DNA from: Bacillus sp. AFS059628 | Lineage (GTDB): Bacteria > Bacillota > Bacilli > Bacillales > Bacillaceae_G | Assembly: GCF_002571225.1 (NCBI RefSeq) | Contig: NZ_NVEC01000043.1 | Coordinates: forward strand, 1 to 64,000 | DNA length: 64,000 bases | Direction of reading: 5' to 3' | In this document: positions 8,432-17,974 of the stretch, piece after piece | How positions within the stretch are numbered: position 1 is the stretch's first letter | Layout of the letters: each line of letters opens with the position of its first letter | The notes under the pieces: model-generated | What the model saw: only the letters and a program-made list of their open reading frames with translations | Database searches by the model: none | What the model was told of the DNA's origin: nothing | Made by a program: the position numbers and the translations under genes

Positions 8432-9781
8432 TTAAGCTTGTTTTTGTTTTACAGATCCTGTCTTTAAAGTAAGAGCAAGGAAAAACATTGCAAGTACACA
8501 AGATGCAAGTAATAAGATGAATCCGCCATCCCATCCAAATGCATCGACGATAAAGCCCATAGCGGCACTAGCGAAAGCAGCTCCGCCTAAGTAACCGAAG
8601 AAGCCAGTTAAGCCCGCTGCAGTTCCAGCAGCTTTCTTTGGCGCTAGGTCAAGGGCATGTAGACCAATTAACATAACAGGTCCGTAAATTAAAAATCCAA
8701 TCGCGACAAGTGCGATACTATCAACCATTGGATTCCCAGGAGGGTTTAGCCAATAAACAAGAACGGCGATAAATACACCAACCATAAATAAAATACCGGC
8801 AGGTGCGCGGCGTCCTTTAAATAGTTTATCACTCATCCAGCCACAAAGAAGTGTACCTGGAATACCAGCCCATTCATATAGAGCGTAAGCTGTACGTGAG
8901 CTACTATGAGTAAAGCTTTTTTCTTCTACTAAATAAGTAGGAGCCCAGTCTACAACACCGTAACGTACGAAATAAACAAAAACGTTCGCAATAGCGATGT
9001 ACCATAAAAATTTATTGTTTAATACGTATTTAAATAAAATTTCTTTTACCGAAAGTTCGCGTTCGCGATCTTGTACTTTCTCATCTGGTGGATATTCTCC
9101 AGTATGTTCTTCAATAGAAGGTAATCCGCAAGATTGAGGTGTATCTCTCATTGTAATTAATACATAAATACCAACTAAAATTGAAAGAATACCTGGGAAG
9201 TAAAAAATACTCTTCCAGTCATTTGCAAAGAAATATAGGCCTAATGTTACAAGAGAAGGCATAAGTGCGCCGCCGACATTATGAGCGACGTTCCAAATAG
9301 ACATTTTTGTACCACGTTCACTAATAGAGAACCAGTGAACCATTGTACGCCCACAAGGAGGCCATCCCATACCTTGTACCCATCCGTTTAAAAACTGAAG
9401 TACAAACATAAGTATAATGCTCGTTGTAATGAAAGAAAATGAGCCGAAAATAATATTAATGATACCTGATAAAAATAGCCCAGCTGCTAAAAAGTAGCGA
9501 GGATTACAACGATCGGATACGATACCCATAAGAAATTTACTTAATCCGTAAGCGATAGAAACTGCTGAAAGGATAACCCCAAGTTCCCCTTTACTAAATC
9601 CTTGTTCGATCAAGTATGGCATTGCAAGTGAAAAGTTTTTTCGAACAAAGTAATAACCCGCATAACCGATGAAGATACCTAAGAATACTTGTAAACGTAA
9701 TTTACGGTATTCGCTATCGACGCGATCAGCTGGTAAGCGTTCCGCGTGGGGCGCAGGTTTAAAGAATTGTGTGAAAAACAT
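8432..9781 (-). CDS. glpT: Glycerol-3-phosphate:phosphate antiporter
   Basis: Major-facilitator transporter of the organophosphate:phosphate antiporter family, 449 residues, about 12 helices. The N-terminal region holds [23 protein letters not shown] (split here as two halves in the family profile), including the conserved Arg of substrate binding, and [19 protein letters not shown] between helices 2 and 3. [20 protein letters not shown] is a GlpT/UhpT hallmark. It imports glycerol-3-phosphate in exchange for phosphate. It is monocistronic, without a glpQ downstream. The leader contains a consensus promoter, a cre-like site and a terminator hairpin, suggesting CcpA and antitermination control. 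Confidence 0.93.
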   Translation of the reverse strand: MFFTQFFKPAPHAERLPADRVDSEYRKLRLQVFLGIFIGYAGYYFVRKNFSLAMPYLIEQGFSKGELGVILSAVSIAYGLSKFLMGIVSDRCNPRYFLAAGLFLSGIINIIFGSFSFITTSIILMFVLQFLNGWVQGMGWPPCGRTMVHWFSISERGTKMSIWNVAHNVGGALMPSLVTLGLYFFANDWKSIFYFPGILSILVGIYVLITMRDTPQSCGLPSIEEHTGEYPPDEKVQDRERELSVKEILFKYVLNNKFLWYIAIANVFVYFVRYGVVDWAPTYLVEEKSFTHSSSRTAYALYEWAGIPGTLLCGWMSDKLFKGRRAPAGILFMVGVFIAVLVYWLNPPGNPMVDSIALVAIGFLIYGPVMLIGLHALDLAPKKAAGTAAGLTGFFGYLGGAAFASAAMGFIVDAFGWDGGFILLLASCVLAMFFLALTLKTGSVKQKQA

Positions 9782-9835
9782 AAAATGAAAATCCTCCCCT
9801 AATTAATTCGAAGTGTTGTAAGGCAAAGAGAATAT

Positions 9836-9884
9836 AAAAAGGCCATGAAATATAAAAAAGTTTCCTTTTTTATGATTCATAGCC
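9836..9884 (-). terminator. Terminator in the glpT leader, candidate GlpP antitermination site
   Basis: On the minus strand GGCTATGAA pairs with TTCATGGCC, with an inner AAAAAAG/CTTTTTT stem and GAAA loop, then TTTTTATATT. It lies between the glpT promoter and start codon. In B. subtilis, GlpP is known to relieve such leader terminators in glp genes. Assignment to GlpP is inference. Confidence 0.72.
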
Positions 9885-9929
9885 GTGTACTCCGATTCTC
9901 CGTGACTGTCAATATTAACTTCGTCGAAA

Positions 9930-9958
9930 ATTATACAACTTTGTGACAAAATTGTAAA
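9930..9958 (-). promoter_or_regulatory. SigA-type promoter of glpT
   Basis: The minus strand reads TTTACA, 17 bases, TATAAT. Transcription should begin near 9923, giving a leader of about 140 bases that contains the terminator. Confidence 0.75.
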
Positions 9959-9967
9959 CGTTTTTAT
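9952..9967. promoter_or_regulatory. cre-like CcpA site overlapping glpT -35
   Basis: TTGTAAACGTTTTTAT matches the catabolite-responsive consensus WTGNAARCGNWWWCAW at all but one position. It overlaps the -35 region, fitting glucose repression of glpT. Confidence 0.55.
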
Positions 9968-9979
9968 AAATAAAAAGTG

Positions 9980-10008
9980 TTGACGGATTTTGTTCGTGGG
10001 ATTAATAT
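9980..10008 (+). promoter_or_regulatory. Promoter of marR-drug exporter operon
   Basis: TTGACG, 17-base spacer, TAATAT. The -10 hexamer overlaps the inverted repeat described next. Confidence 0.65.
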
Positions 10009-10026
10009 TTAAATACGTTAAATATT
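10004..10026. promoter_or_regulatory. Inverted repeat, probable MarR operator
   Basis: AATATTTAA and TTAAATATT form perfect 9-base arms around ATACG. The repeat covers the -10 and likely transcription start of the operon whose first gene is the MarR regulator, so autorepression is the simplest reading. Confidence 0.65.
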
Positions 10027-10053
10027 TTATTGTTTAAATAAGAGGTGGATAAC

Positions 10054-10512
10054 ATGCCAAATGATATGACGCATATCGATAAAATTCAAGCTCTTGCCTT
10101 TTCGATTGGAAAGAAAATGCAGACGGAGTTATTAGAACAAATGCAAGCAACAGGACTTACACCACCACAGTTTTATATTTTAAAGATTTTAGATCATTAT
10201 GGAGCTTCAAGAGCGACAAAATTAGCAAAAAAGATGTATGTAAAGCCTAGTGCAATTACAGTGATGATTGATCGCTTAATTGATCAAGAGCTTGTCGAGC
10301 GCTATCACGACAAAGATGACCGTCGTGTTGTCGTCATTGAGTTAACAAAAAAGGGTAAAGCTAGGGTAGAAGAGGCAATGACTGCCCGTAATGAGCACAT
10401 TGCAAAATATTTCTCACATTTAGAGTTACAAGAAAGAGAAGATTTGTTACGCCTCTTTGAGAAACTAGAAACAATTATTTGCGGGACACAAGAGAAAAAA
10501 GAGAATAACTAA
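10054..10512 (+). CDS. MarR-family transcriptional regulator
   Basis: Winged-helix DNA-binding regulator of 152 residues. The recognition region includes TKLAKKMYVKPSAITVMIDRL and the wing is the family hallmark DDRRVVVIELTKKGK. The start ATG at 10054 is preferred over the in-frame GTG nine bases earlier, because AGAGGTGG gives correct spacing only to the ATG. It is followed after 19 bases by a 14-helix multidrug exporter gene, a common MarR arrangement in which the regulator represses the pump until a ligand binds. An inverted repeat on the promoter supports autoregulation. The ligand is unknown. Confidence 0.92.
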   Translation: MPNDMTHIDKIQALAFSIGKKMQTELLEQMQATGLTPPQFYILKILDHYGASRATKLAKKMYVKPSAITVMIDRLIDQELVERYHDKDDRRVVVIELTKKGKARVEEAMTARNEHIAKYFSHLELQEREDLLRLFEKLETIICGTQEKKENN

Positions 10513-10531
10513 GAGGAATTGAGGAGATTAC

Positions 10532-12145
10532 ATGGAGCAACAAGAAAATATAAATAGAAAGTTGTTGTTAATCGGTTTAATAATTGCGATGCTATTTGCT
10601 GCATTAGATGGAACAATCGTTGGTACAGCAATGCCGCGTATCGTCGGTGAACTAGGCGGATTAAGCTTGATGACGTGGTTAACAACAGCTTATATGTTAA
10701 CATCAACAACAGTTGTACCAATTGCAGGTAAATTAGCGGATTTACTTGGTCGTCGTAACGTATATATAACAGGGCTAGTTATCTTTATGGTTGGTTCGGC
10801 GTTATGCGGTATGGCAAATGGTATGACAGAATTAATTATTTTCCGTGGTATTCAAGGTCTTGGTGGCGGTATTATGATGCCAATGGCTATGATTATTATC
10901 GGAGATATGTTCACGGGAAAAGAACGTGCAAAATGGCAAGGTATTTTTGGTGCGTTATACGGTCTTGCTTCTGTAATTGGTCCACAAGTTGGTGGTTGGA
11001 TTGTAGATGCAGTGAACTGGAGATGGGTATTCTACATTAACTTACCAGTTGGTATTTTAGCAACAATCTTTATTGCAATGGGATTAAAATCACATAAACA
11101 AACAGGACCAATTAAAATTGATATCGCTGGAATTTTCACGATGATTCTCGGTGTTGTAAGTTTATTACTTGCCTTAACATTTGGCGGAAAAGATTACCCA
11201 TGGGATTCATGGCAAATTATCGGGTTATTTGCATTAGCTTTAATTGGTATCGTTAGCTTTGTTATCGTTGAAACGAAAGCAGAAGAACCGATTTTACCGA
11301 TGCATTTCTTTAAAAATCGTACATTTACATTATTAAATGCGATTGGATTCTTTATGAGTATTGGAATGTTCGGTGCGATTATGTTCGTACCATTCTTTAT
11401 GCAAGGAATTGTAGGAGTAAGTGCTGCTGAGTCAGGAACAATTATGACGCCGATGATGATTACAATGATTGTGATGAGTATTATCGGTGGGCAACTTGTA
11501 TTAAAAGTTGGTGTAAAACCACAAATTATTACAGGAATGCTTATAATGGCTGGAGGCTTCTGGTTATTAACAACGATGGATATGCATACAACTAAATTAA
11601 CTGCAACGTCTTATATGATGGTTATCGGTTTAGGCATGGGTCTTGTAATGCCAACATTAACATTAGCGTTACAAGAAAGCTTCCCGAAAAAAGACCTTGG
11701 TGTCGTAACATCATCAAGTCAGTTCTTCCGTCAAATTGGTGGAACATTTGGTATTACAATTTTAGGATCAATTATGAATAACACTTCAGGTACAACATTA
11801 ACAAAGAATTTAGTACCTGTATTAGATACGTTCCCGAAAGAAGCGGGACAAATGGTAACGAAATTTAAAGATATGATTCATACAGATCCACAAGGTTTAT
11901 ATTCGATGCTATTTAGTCCAGAGGCATTAAAACAAATGCCAGAAGCGTTTGCTAACAGCATTGTACCAATTTTGAAAAACTCTTTAGTAGACTCACTTCA
12001 TACTGTATTCTTAACAGGATTAGTATTTATCGTAGTAGGCGCTATCTTTACGATTTTCTTACAGAAGATTAAACTGTCAGATCGTAAAAAAGACGCTGAA
12101 GAGCCAGCTACAGAGGAAAAAGAACAAACTGTATCCTATTCGTAA
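10532..12145 (+). CDS. MFS multidrug exporter, DHA2 (EmrB/QacA) family, 14 TM
   Basis: Proton-driven drug exporter of 537 residues with about 14 membrane helices. Motif D1-like LDGTIVGTAMPRIVGEL is in helix 1, motif A is GKLADLLGRRNVYITG, and the antiporter motif C is GLASVIGPQVGGWIVD, all characteristic of DHA2 exporters. A long extracellular loop lies before the last helix (about 415-490), and the C-terminus is charged and cytoplasmic. It is co-transcribed with the upstream marR gene and ends at a strong terminator. Substrates cannot be predicted. Confidence 0.92.
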   Translation: MEQQENINRKLLLIGLIIAMLFAALDGTIVGTAMPRIVGELGGLSLMTWLTTAYMLTSTTVVPIAGKLADLLGRRNVYITGLVIFMVGSALCGMANGMTELIIFRGIQGLGGGIMMPMAMIIIGDMFTGKERAKWQGIFGALYGLASVIGPQVGGWIVDAVNWRWVFYINLPVGILATIFIAMGLKSHKQTGPIKIDIAGIFTMILGVVSLLLALTFGGKDYPWDSWQIIGLFALALIGIVSFVIVETKAEEPILPMHFFKNRTFTLLNAIGFFMSIGMFGAIMFVPFFMQGIVGVSAAESGTIMTPMMITMIVMSIIGGQLVLKVGVKPQIITGMLIMAGGFWLLTTMDMHTTKLTATSYMMVIGLGMGLVMPTLTLALQESFPKKDLGVVTSSSQFFRQIGGTFGITILGSIMNNTSGTTLTKNLVPVLDTFPKEAGQMVTKFKDMIHTDPQGLYSMLFSPEALKQMPEAFANSIVPILKNSLVDSLHTVFLTGLVFIVVGAIFTIFLQKIKLSDRKKDAEEPATEEKEQTVSYS

Positions 12146-12147
12146 TG

Positions 12148-12179
12148 AAAAAGCATCGCCTTATGGCGGTGCTTTTTTT
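12148..12179 (+). terminator. Terminator of marR-exporter operon
   Basis: AAGCATCGCC pairs with GGCGGTGCTT around TTAT, followed by seven T. Confidence 0.88.
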
Positions 12180-12214
12180 GAGTATAACCTTAAAAGCTTT
12201 TTCGTGAGAAATGA

Positions 12215-12243
12215 TTGACGTATTTCTAGAAATACGTTATATT
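12215..12243 (+). promoter_or_regulatory. Promoter of the ribose operon
   Basis: TTGACG, 17-base spacer, TATATT. The spacer is occupied by a perfect 20-bp palindrome, and the RbsR operator follows at the expected transcription start. Confidence 0.75.
12218..12237. promoter_or_regulatory. Perfect 20-bp palindrome within rbs promoter spacer
   Basis: ACGTATTTCTAGAAATACGT is self-complementary and lies exactly between the -35 and -10 hexamers. It does not resemble the LacI-type operator just downstream. A second repressor may bind here, which is inference. Confidence 0.5.
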
Positions 12244-12248
12244 ATTTT

Positions 12249-12264
12249 CTGTAAACGGTTACAT
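12249..12264. promoter_or_regulatory. RbsR/CcpA-type operator
   Basis: CTGTAAACGGTTACAT is a near-palindrome with the central CG typical of LacI/GalR-family operators, and it also fits the cre consensus at nearly all positions. It sits at the expected transcription start, so RbsR repression and catabolite control could share it. Confidence 0.72.
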
Positions 12265-12283
12265 GAAATGGAGAGGGAAAAGA

Positions 12284-13255
12284 ATGAGTACGATTAAAGA
12301 CGTTGCAAAATTAGCGGGAGTATCTGTTGCGACCGTTTCCAGAGTGTTAAATAAAAATGGATATGTTCATAAAGATACATTAAAGAAAGTAGAACGAGCG
12401 ATTGAGATGTTAGATTATAAACCTAGTACAGTAGCACGTTCACTATATAATAAGAAATCTCGTTTAATTGGCTTGGTTGTTCCAAATATCGTGAATCCAT
12501 TCTTTCCAGAAGTTGCACGTGCCGTAGAAGATGTAGCTCATAAGCAGGGATATACAGTTGTACTTTGTAACTCTGATGAAAATTTAGAGAAAGAAAAGCA
12601 ATATATTGATGTACTTAGGCAAAATAATGTGGACGGATTTATTGTAGCAACAAATCCACAAAATAGTGTTAATTACATGAATTTGTCAGTACCAGTCGTT
12701 GCAATTGACCGTATGTTTAATGAGCGTATACCTGCTGTGTATGCAGATAACTATGCGGGAAGTCAGGCAGCGACAAAGTTATTAATAGATAAAGGCTGTA
12801 AACATATTGCGCATATCCGCGGACCGCGTGACGTAAGCACCGCTAATGAACGTTTTGAAGGCTTTGTAGACGTTATTACGCAAAATAATCTTTCTTATAT
12901 GATTGCAGAGAGTACATTTGATCCAGCTAATAGTGAGCGTGTAGCGGTGGAATTATTAGAAGAGTATCCACATATAGATGGAATTGTTGCTGGAAATGAT
13001 TTAATTGCAATAGGTATTGTAAAGGCTGCACTTCAAAAGGGAATTTCTATTCCGAATGATTTACAAATTATTGGATTCGATGGAATTTCTTTAACAGAGA
13101 TGATGTATCCATCTATTACAACTGTTGCACAGCCAATTTATGAGATGGGGAAAATTGCAACAGAACTGCTGTTAGAGCAGATGGAGGGAAACATATTAGA
13201 AGAGAAACACTATCGTTTACCGATTGAAATTATAGAACGAAATACAACGAAGTAA
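12284..13255 (+). CDS. rbsR: Ribose operon repressor, LacI family
   Basis: LacI/GalR-type repressor of 323 residues from the chosen ATG, which follows GGAGAGGG; an upstream in-frame ATG seven codons earlier lacks a ribosome-binding site. The N-terminal helix-turn-helix is STIKDVAKLAGVSVATVSRV, then the hinge helix near residues 45-60 (PSTVARSLYNKKSRLIGLV), then a periplasmic-binding-protein-like ribose-binding core (for example GIVAGNDLIAIGIVKA). It is first in the rbs operon and probably binds the operator at 12249-12264. It should release DNA on ribose binding, by analogy with B. subtilis RbsR. Confidence 0.94.
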   Translation: MSTIKDVAKLAGVSVATVSRVLNKNGYVHKDTLKKVERAIEMLDYKPSTVARSLYNKKSRLIGLVVPNIVNPFFPEVARAVEDVAHKQGYTVVLCNSDENLEKEKQYIDVLRQNNVDGFIVATNPQNSVNYMNLSVPVVAIDRMFNERIPAVYADNYAGSQAATKLLIDKGCKHIAHIRGPRDVSTANERFEGFVDVITQNNLSYMIAESTFDPANSERVAVELLEEYPHIDGIVAGNDLIAIGIVKAALQKGISIPNDLQIIGFDGISLTEMMYPSITTVAQPIYEMGKIATELLLEQMEGNILEEKHYRLPIEIIERNTTK

Positions 13256-13268
13256 GGAGATAAAACAG

Positions 13269-14165
13269 ATGCCAAATATTGCAGTAGTAGGTAGTATTTC
13301 AATGGACTTAGTAGCCGTTTCAAAAAAACGTCCGAAAGCAGGAGAAACAGTAATTGGTGAAGCATTTCATACAATTCCAGGAGGAAAAGGAGCTAACCAA
13401 GCGGTTGCTGCAGCGAGATTAGGTGCAAATGTAGCGATGGTGGGAGCGGTAGGAAATGATAATTATGGAACTGTAGTGAGAAAAAATTTAGAGAACGAAC
13501 GCGTTTTTATCGACTATGTGGTACCGGTTACAGATGCGGCGACAGGAATTGCTCATATCGTTTTAGCAGAAGAGGATAACAGTATTGTTGTCGTGCAAGG
13601 GGCAAATGCACTTGTAAACGAGCCGGTTGTAGATCAATCAAAAGATCTTCTTATAAAAGCAGATATGGTTGTTCTTCAACTAGAGATTCCGCTTGAAACA
13701 GTAAAATATGTATTGGCTATTTGTGAGGAGCATAATATTCCAGTTATGTTAAATCCAGCGCCAGCACAAGTGTTATCAGAAGATATTTTAGAAAAGGCAA
13801 CTTATATTACACCAAATGAACATGAGTGCCGCATCGTATTAGATGATTTCACATCACCAATTGAAGAGCTACTGGCTAAATATCCAAACAAACTATTGAT
13901 GACAGAAGGTTCTAGCGGTGTACGTTTCCATAATGGTACGGAGATTGTACATGTTCCTAGCATCGCTGTTGATGTAGTAGATACGACTGGAGCTGGTGAT
14001 ACATTTAATGGTGCATTAGCAGTTGCTCTTTCTGAAGGAGAAACACTTCAAAAAGCAATTCGGTTTGCAAATATTGCTGGTGGTCTTTCTGTAACGAAGC
14101 TTGGGGCGCAAGGCGGTATGCCAACGAGAGATAAAGTGCGTGAAGTGCAGGTGATTGTTGGATGA
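13269..14165 (+). CDS. rbsK: Ribokinase
   Basis: PfkB-family sugar kinase of 298 residues that phosphorylates D-ribose to ribose-5-phosphate with ATP. The first PfkB signature region is [22 protein letters not shown]. The second is [17 protein letters not shown] (from about residue 238), with catalytic base Asp244 in the GAGD anion hole. The N-terminal GSISMDLV and Gly-Gly ribose-binding region are intact. It follows rbsR by 13 bases and overlaps rbsD by four bases (ATGA), implying translational coupling. Confidence 0.96.
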   Translation: MPNIAVVGSISMDLVAVSKKRPKAGETVIGEAFHTIPGGKGANQAVAAARLGANVAMVGAVGNDNYGTVVRKNLENERVFIDYVVPVTDAATGIAHIVLAEEDNSIVVVQGANALVNEPVVDQSKDLLIKADMVVLQLEIPLETVKYVLAICEEHNIPVMLNPAPAQVLSEDILEKATYITPNEHECRIVLDDFTSPIEELLAKYPNKLLMTEGSSGVRFHNGTEIVHVPSIAVDVVDTTGAGDTFNGALAVALSEGETLQKAIRFANIAGGLSVTKLGAQGGMPTRDKVREVQVIVG

Positions 14166-14557
14166 AAAAGCACGGTGTATTAAATAGTGAGATCGCATCA
14201 GTCCTTGCTTCACTTGGGCATACAGATACGATTGTAATCGCAGACTGCGGGTTACCGATTCCTGACGGAGTAAAACGAATTGATTTAGCTGTTGAGATTG
14301 GAAAACCTAGCTTTTTAGATGTATTGCAAGTGGTAGCTGATGATATGGCAATTGAAAAAGTGACGTTAGCAGAAGAGGTCATTAATAATAATGCGGAAGT
14401 AAATAAAGAGATTGAGTTGAAATTAATAGAGCCAGTGTTTGAATATGTATCTCATGAACAATTTAAAGAGCATACGAAGAAAGCGAAGGCGATTATTCGT
14501 ACAGGAGAGGCTACTCCTTATGCCAATGTAATTTTACATGCAGGCGTAATTTTTTAA
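14162..14557 (+). CDS. rbsD: D-ribose pyranase
   Basis: Small cytoplasmic enzyme of 131 residues, the normal RbsD length. It interconverts the pyranose and furanose forms of ribose so that ribokinase receives the furanose. The N-terminal segment [20 protein letters not shown] carries the conserved catalytic His20, followed by [12 protein letters not shown]. The C-terminal stretch [19 protein letters not shown] is the signature at the active site. ATGA overlap with rbsK. Confidence 0.96.
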   Translation: MKKHGVLNSEIASVLASLGHTDTIVIADCGLPIPDGVKRIDLAVEIGKPSFLDVLQVVADDMAIEKVTLAEEVINNNAEVNKEIELKLIEPVFEYVSHEQFKEHTKKAKAIIRTGEATPYANVILHAGVIF

Positions 14558-14576
14558 TAAAAGGGAAGTGATGGGA

Positions 14577-16061
14577 ATGCGTATTGAAATGAAAAATATT
14601 TCAAAGGCGTTCAATGGCAATCCTGTTTTGAAGAATGCACAGTTTATGATTGAAACAGGAGAAGTTCATGCATTGATGGGGGAAAATGGAGCGGGTAAAT
14701 CAACGCTCATGAAAATTTTAACAGGTGTATATAAGAGAGATGGTGGAACAATCACGATTGATGGTCAAGAACGAACTTTTAAAAATGCGAAAGAAGCAGA
14801 AGAGTACGGTATTGCATTTATACATCAAGAATTGAACATATTATCGAACTTAACAGTGGCTGAAAATATGTTTCTCGGTAAAGAGTTAATGTATGGGAAG
14901 ACAGGTATTTTGCGTACGCGTCAAATGAACGCGATTGCGCAGCAGCAACTAGCGGAGTTAGGCTTACATGTAAAAGGCGCTATGCTGGCAGGAGAGTTAT
15001 CGGTTGGACAACAGCAAATTATCGAAATTGCGAAAGCGTTAATGACAAACGCGAGCGTTATTATTATGGATGAACCTACAGCTGCATTAACAGATCGTGA
15101 AATTGAAACGTTGTTTACTGTTATTAATAAATTACGTAAAGAAGGCGTTTCGTTCGTTTATATCTCACATCGAATGGAAGAGATTTTTTCAATATGTGAT
15201 ACCATTACGATTTTACGTGATGGGGAATACGTTGGAAAGAGATCCATTCCGGAAACATCGTTTGATGAAGTAGTGAGTATGATGGTGGGGCGCAGTATTG
15301 GTGAACGTTACCCAGAACGAGATAGTCAAATTGGGGATGTTATTTTTGAGATGCGTAATGGAACGAAAAAAGGGAAGTTTGAAAATGTATCGTTTCAGGT
15401 GAGAAAAGGTGAAATCCTTGGTGTTGCTGGTTTGATGGGAGCTGGACGTACAGATATTATGAAAGCGATATTTGGATACGAACCTTTAGATTCTGGCCAA
15501 ATTTTCATAAATGGACAAGAAGTAAAGATTGATAGTCCGATAGATGCGATTAGACAAAGAATAGCTTTCATTACAGAGGATAGAAAATCTGAAGGATTAG
15601 TGTTAGATTTCTCAATTCGAGAAAATTTAGCTTTACCGAATTTAGAAAGTCTATCAAAGGGAAGTGTCGTTAGTAACGAACTAGAACAACAGTTTACAGC
15701 GGATATGATGAAGCTACTTAATGTGAAAGCATCTAGTGGAGAGCAAGCAGTGAAATCTCTTTCTGGTGGGAATCAGCAAAAGGTTGTTATTGCAAAATGG
15801 TTAGGTATCCACCCGCAGCTACTCATTTTAGATGAGCCAACAAGGGGTGTAGATGTTGGAGCGAAAAAAGAAATTTACTCTATTATGAATAAGCTTACCG
15901 AGCAAGGAGATGCCGTTATTATGGTATCATCTGAGCTTCCAGAAGTTTTAGGAATGAGTGATCGCGTTCTTGTCATTCATGAAGGAAAAGTCGGCGGCAT
16001 TTTAGAGAAAGATGCGGCATCACAAGAATCTATTATGGCACTAGCTACAGGGGGAGAGTAA
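14577..16061 (+). CDS. rbsA: Ribose ABC transporter, ATPase RbsA
   Basis: Tandem-domain ABC ATPase of 494 residues energising ribose import. Domain 1 has Walker [10 protein letters not shown] (about 35-43), signature [15 protein letters not shown] and Walker [14 protein letters not shown]. Domain 2 (from about 250) has a degenerate P-loop, [11 protein letters not shown], where the usual lysine is replaced, as is typical of sugar-type RbsA, but retains signature [15 protein letters not shown] and [14 protein letters not shown]. The start at 14577 is selected since AGGGAAG lies eight bases upstream; GTG and ATG codons at 14568 and 14571 are too close. Confidence 0.96.
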   Translation: MRIEMKNISKAFNGNPVLKNAQFMIETGEVHALMGENGAGKSTLMKILTGVYKRDGGTITIDGQERTFKNAKEAEEYGIAFIHQELNILSNLTVAENMFLGKELMYGKTGILRTRQMNAIAQQQLAELGLHVKGAMLAGELSVGQQQIIEIAKALMTNASVIIMDEPTAALTDREIETLFTVINKLRKEGVSFVYISHRMEEIFSICDTITILRDGEYVGKRSIPETSFDEVVSMMVGRSIGERYPERDSQIGDVIFEMRNGTKKGKFENVSFQVRKGEILGVAGLMGAGRTDIMKAIFGYEPLDSGQIFINGQEVKIDSPIDAIRQRIAFITEDRKSEGLVLDFSIRENLALPNLESLSKGSVVSNELEQQFTADMMKLLNVKASSGEQAVKSLSGGNQQKVVIAKWLGIHPQLLILDEPTRGVDVGAKKEIYSIMNKLTEQGDAVIMVSSELPEVLGMSDRVLVIHEGKVGGILEKDAASQESIMALATGGE

Positions 16062-16063
16062 GG

Positions 16064-16999
16064 ATGGCTAAGAAGGGGAATGTATTACAACAACTCGGTT
16101 CTTTAATCGGTTTAGCACTAATTATCGTCGTAATTACAGCTTTAAATCCAGCATTTATTGAAATTCCAAATTTATTTAATATACTGCGCCAAGTATCGAT
16201 TAATGCGCTTATTGCATTCGGAATGACCTTTGTAATTTTAACAGGGGGTATTGACTTATCGGTAGGTTCTATTTTAGCATTAGCAAGTGCACTTGTTGCT
16301 GGAATGATGGCAAGTGGCATGGACCCGTTCCTTGCGATGGCAGTTGGATTATTAGCTGGTCTTGTAATGGGAATTGTAAACGGTATCATCATAGCGAAGG
16401 GAAAAGTAGCTCCATTTATTGCGACGTTAGCAACAATGACTATTTTTCGTGGGTTGACGCTTGTTTATATGGACGGACGTCCGATCACTGGTCTTGGTGA
16501 TCATTTAACGTTCCAAATGTTTGGCCGCGGTTATTTTCTCGGTATTCCGGTACCAGCTGTTACAATGATGATCGCTTTCGCAGTACTGTACTTTATTTTG
16601 AAGAAAACGACATTTGGCCGCCGTACATTTGCAATTGGTGGAAATGAAGAAGCAGCAGCACTATCAGGTATTAATGTTACGAGAATTAAAGTTATGATTT
16701 ACGGTCTTTCCGGAATTTTGGCAGCGCTTGCAGGTATTGTCTTAACATCAAGACTAGATTCTGCACAGCCAACTGCAGGTACTTCTTACGAATTAGATGC
16801 AATTGCAGCAGTTGTATTAGGGGGAACAAGTCTTTCAGGGGGAAGAGGATGGATTGTTGGTACATTCATTGGTGTATTAATTATCGGTGTACTAAATAAC
16901 GGTTTAAATTTATTAGGCGTATCTTCTTTCTTCCAACAAGTTATAAAAGGACTTGTAATCTTACTAGCTGTATTAATTGATCGCCGAAAAGAAGCGTAA
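16064..16999 (+). CDS. rbsC: Ribose ABC transporter, permease RbsC
   Basis: Integral membrane subunit of the ribose importer, 311 residues, about eight to ten helices. The hallmark ILTGGIDLSVGSILALASA at about 62-80 and AVVLGGTSLSGGRGWIVGT near 260 identify the RbsC/AraH family. It starts two bases after rbsA, with GGGGGAGAGTAAGG as ribosome-binding site inside the rbsA end, and is adjacent to rbsB. It forms the channel with RbsA and receives ribose from RbsB. Confidence 0.96.
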   Translation: MAKKGNVLQQLGSLIGLALIIVVITALNPAFIEIPNLFNILRQVSINALIAFGMTFVILTGGIDLSVGSILALASALVAGMMASGMDPFLAMAVGLLAGLVMGIVNGIIIAKGKVAPFIATLATMTIFRGLTLVYMDGRPITGLGDHLTFQMFGRGYFLGIPVPAVTMMIAFAVLYFILKKTTFGRRTFAIGGNEEAAALSGINVTRIKVMIYGLSGILAALAGIVLTSRLDSAQPTAGTSYELDAIAAVVLGGTSLSGGRGWIVGTFIGVLIIGVLNNGLNLLGVSSFFQQVIKGLVILLAVLIDRRKEA

Positions 17000-17013
17000 T
17001 GGAGGGACAGTTC

Positions 17014-17940
17014 ATGAAGAAATGGTTACTTATACTCGTTGCATGTATTATGGTCATTGCTGCTGGTTGTTCAATGGAACCACCGGAATGGGCAAAGGAT
17101 TCTAGCGATAAAGGTCGAAATAAAACTATTAAAGTTGGATTCTCTGTTTCAACTTTAAACAATCCATTTTTTGTGACTTTGAAAAAAGGGGCAGAAAAGA
17201 AAGCGAAAGAGAGCGGCATTGAATTGATTGCTGTTGATGCTCAAAATGATGCAGCAAAGCAAACAAATGATGTTGAAGATTTAATTCAAAAAGGTGTCGA
17301 TGTAGTTGTTATTAATCCAACCGATTCAGATGCTGTTGCTTCAGCAGTAAGTGCGGCAAATGCAGCGAATGTTCCTGTTATTACAGTAGACCGCGTTGCC
17401 AATTCAGGTAAAGTTGTTTCTCACATTGCCTCTAATAACATTGAAGGTGGTCAAATGGCTAGTGATTACATTCGTGAATTAGTTGGCGAGGGAGCAAATG
17501 TTGCTGAATTAGAAGGAATTCCTGGATCTTCTGCTGCCCGTGAGCGTGGGAAAGGATTCCATAACGTAGCGGATAAGTCTTTAAAAGTAGTTGCTAAACA
17601 AGCGGCTGATTTTGATAGAGCAAAAGGATTGTCTGTTATGGAAAACATTTTGCAAGCAAATGGTGATATTAAAGCCGTGTTTGCGCATAACGACGAAATG
17701 GCATTAGGGGCACTTGAAGCATTGAAATCTGCTGGAAAAACGGATGTAGTCGTTGTTGGATTTGATGCAACAGAAGATGCTGTAAAAGCGGTTAAAGATG
17801 GGCGTATGGCTGCAACAGTTGCTCAAAAACCGGAATTAATCGGGGAGAAGGCGATGCAAACAGCAAAAGAGATCACACAAGGTAAAAAAGTGGACAAATC
17901 TATTCCGATTGAATTAGAGCTTATTAAGAAAAACAAATAA
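17014..17940 (+). CDS. rbsB: Ribose-binding lipoprotein RbsB
   Basis: Extracytoplasmic ribose receptor of 308 residues, anchored by a lipobox IAAGC with Cys19 after a short signal peptide. The mature part is a type-I periplasmic-binding fold starting KVGFSVSTLNNPFFVTLKKG, with ligand-loop features VINPTDSDAV, PVITVDRVAN and FAHNDEMALGALEAL. The ATG at 17014 is preferred to one at 16999, since the latter's own codons (ATGGAGGGA) form the ribosome-binding site. Followed after 34 bases by the transaldolase gene. Confidence 0.95.
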   Translation: MKKWLLILVACIMVIAAGCSMEPPEWAKDSSDKGRNKTIKVGFSVSTLNNPFFVTLKKGAEKKAKESGIELIAVDAQNDAAKQTNDVEDLIQKGVDVVVINPTDSDAVASAVSAANAANVPVITVDRVANSGKVVSHIASNNIEGGQMASDYIRELVGEGANVAELEGIPGSSAARERGKGFHNVADKSLKVVAKQAADFDRAKGLSVMENILQANGDIKAVFAHNDEMALGALEALKSAGKTDVVVVGFDATEDAVKAVKDGRMAATVAQKPELIGEKAMQTAKEITQGKKVDKSIPIELELIKKNK

Positions 17941-17974
17941 ATATAAAATGAAAATTAGGAAGGAAGAATAACAA

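Noticed and set aside
9921-9935. Spo0A box over the glpT promoter
   Set aside because: CGTCGAAAA is only a partial match and such short motifs are common in AT-rich DNA.
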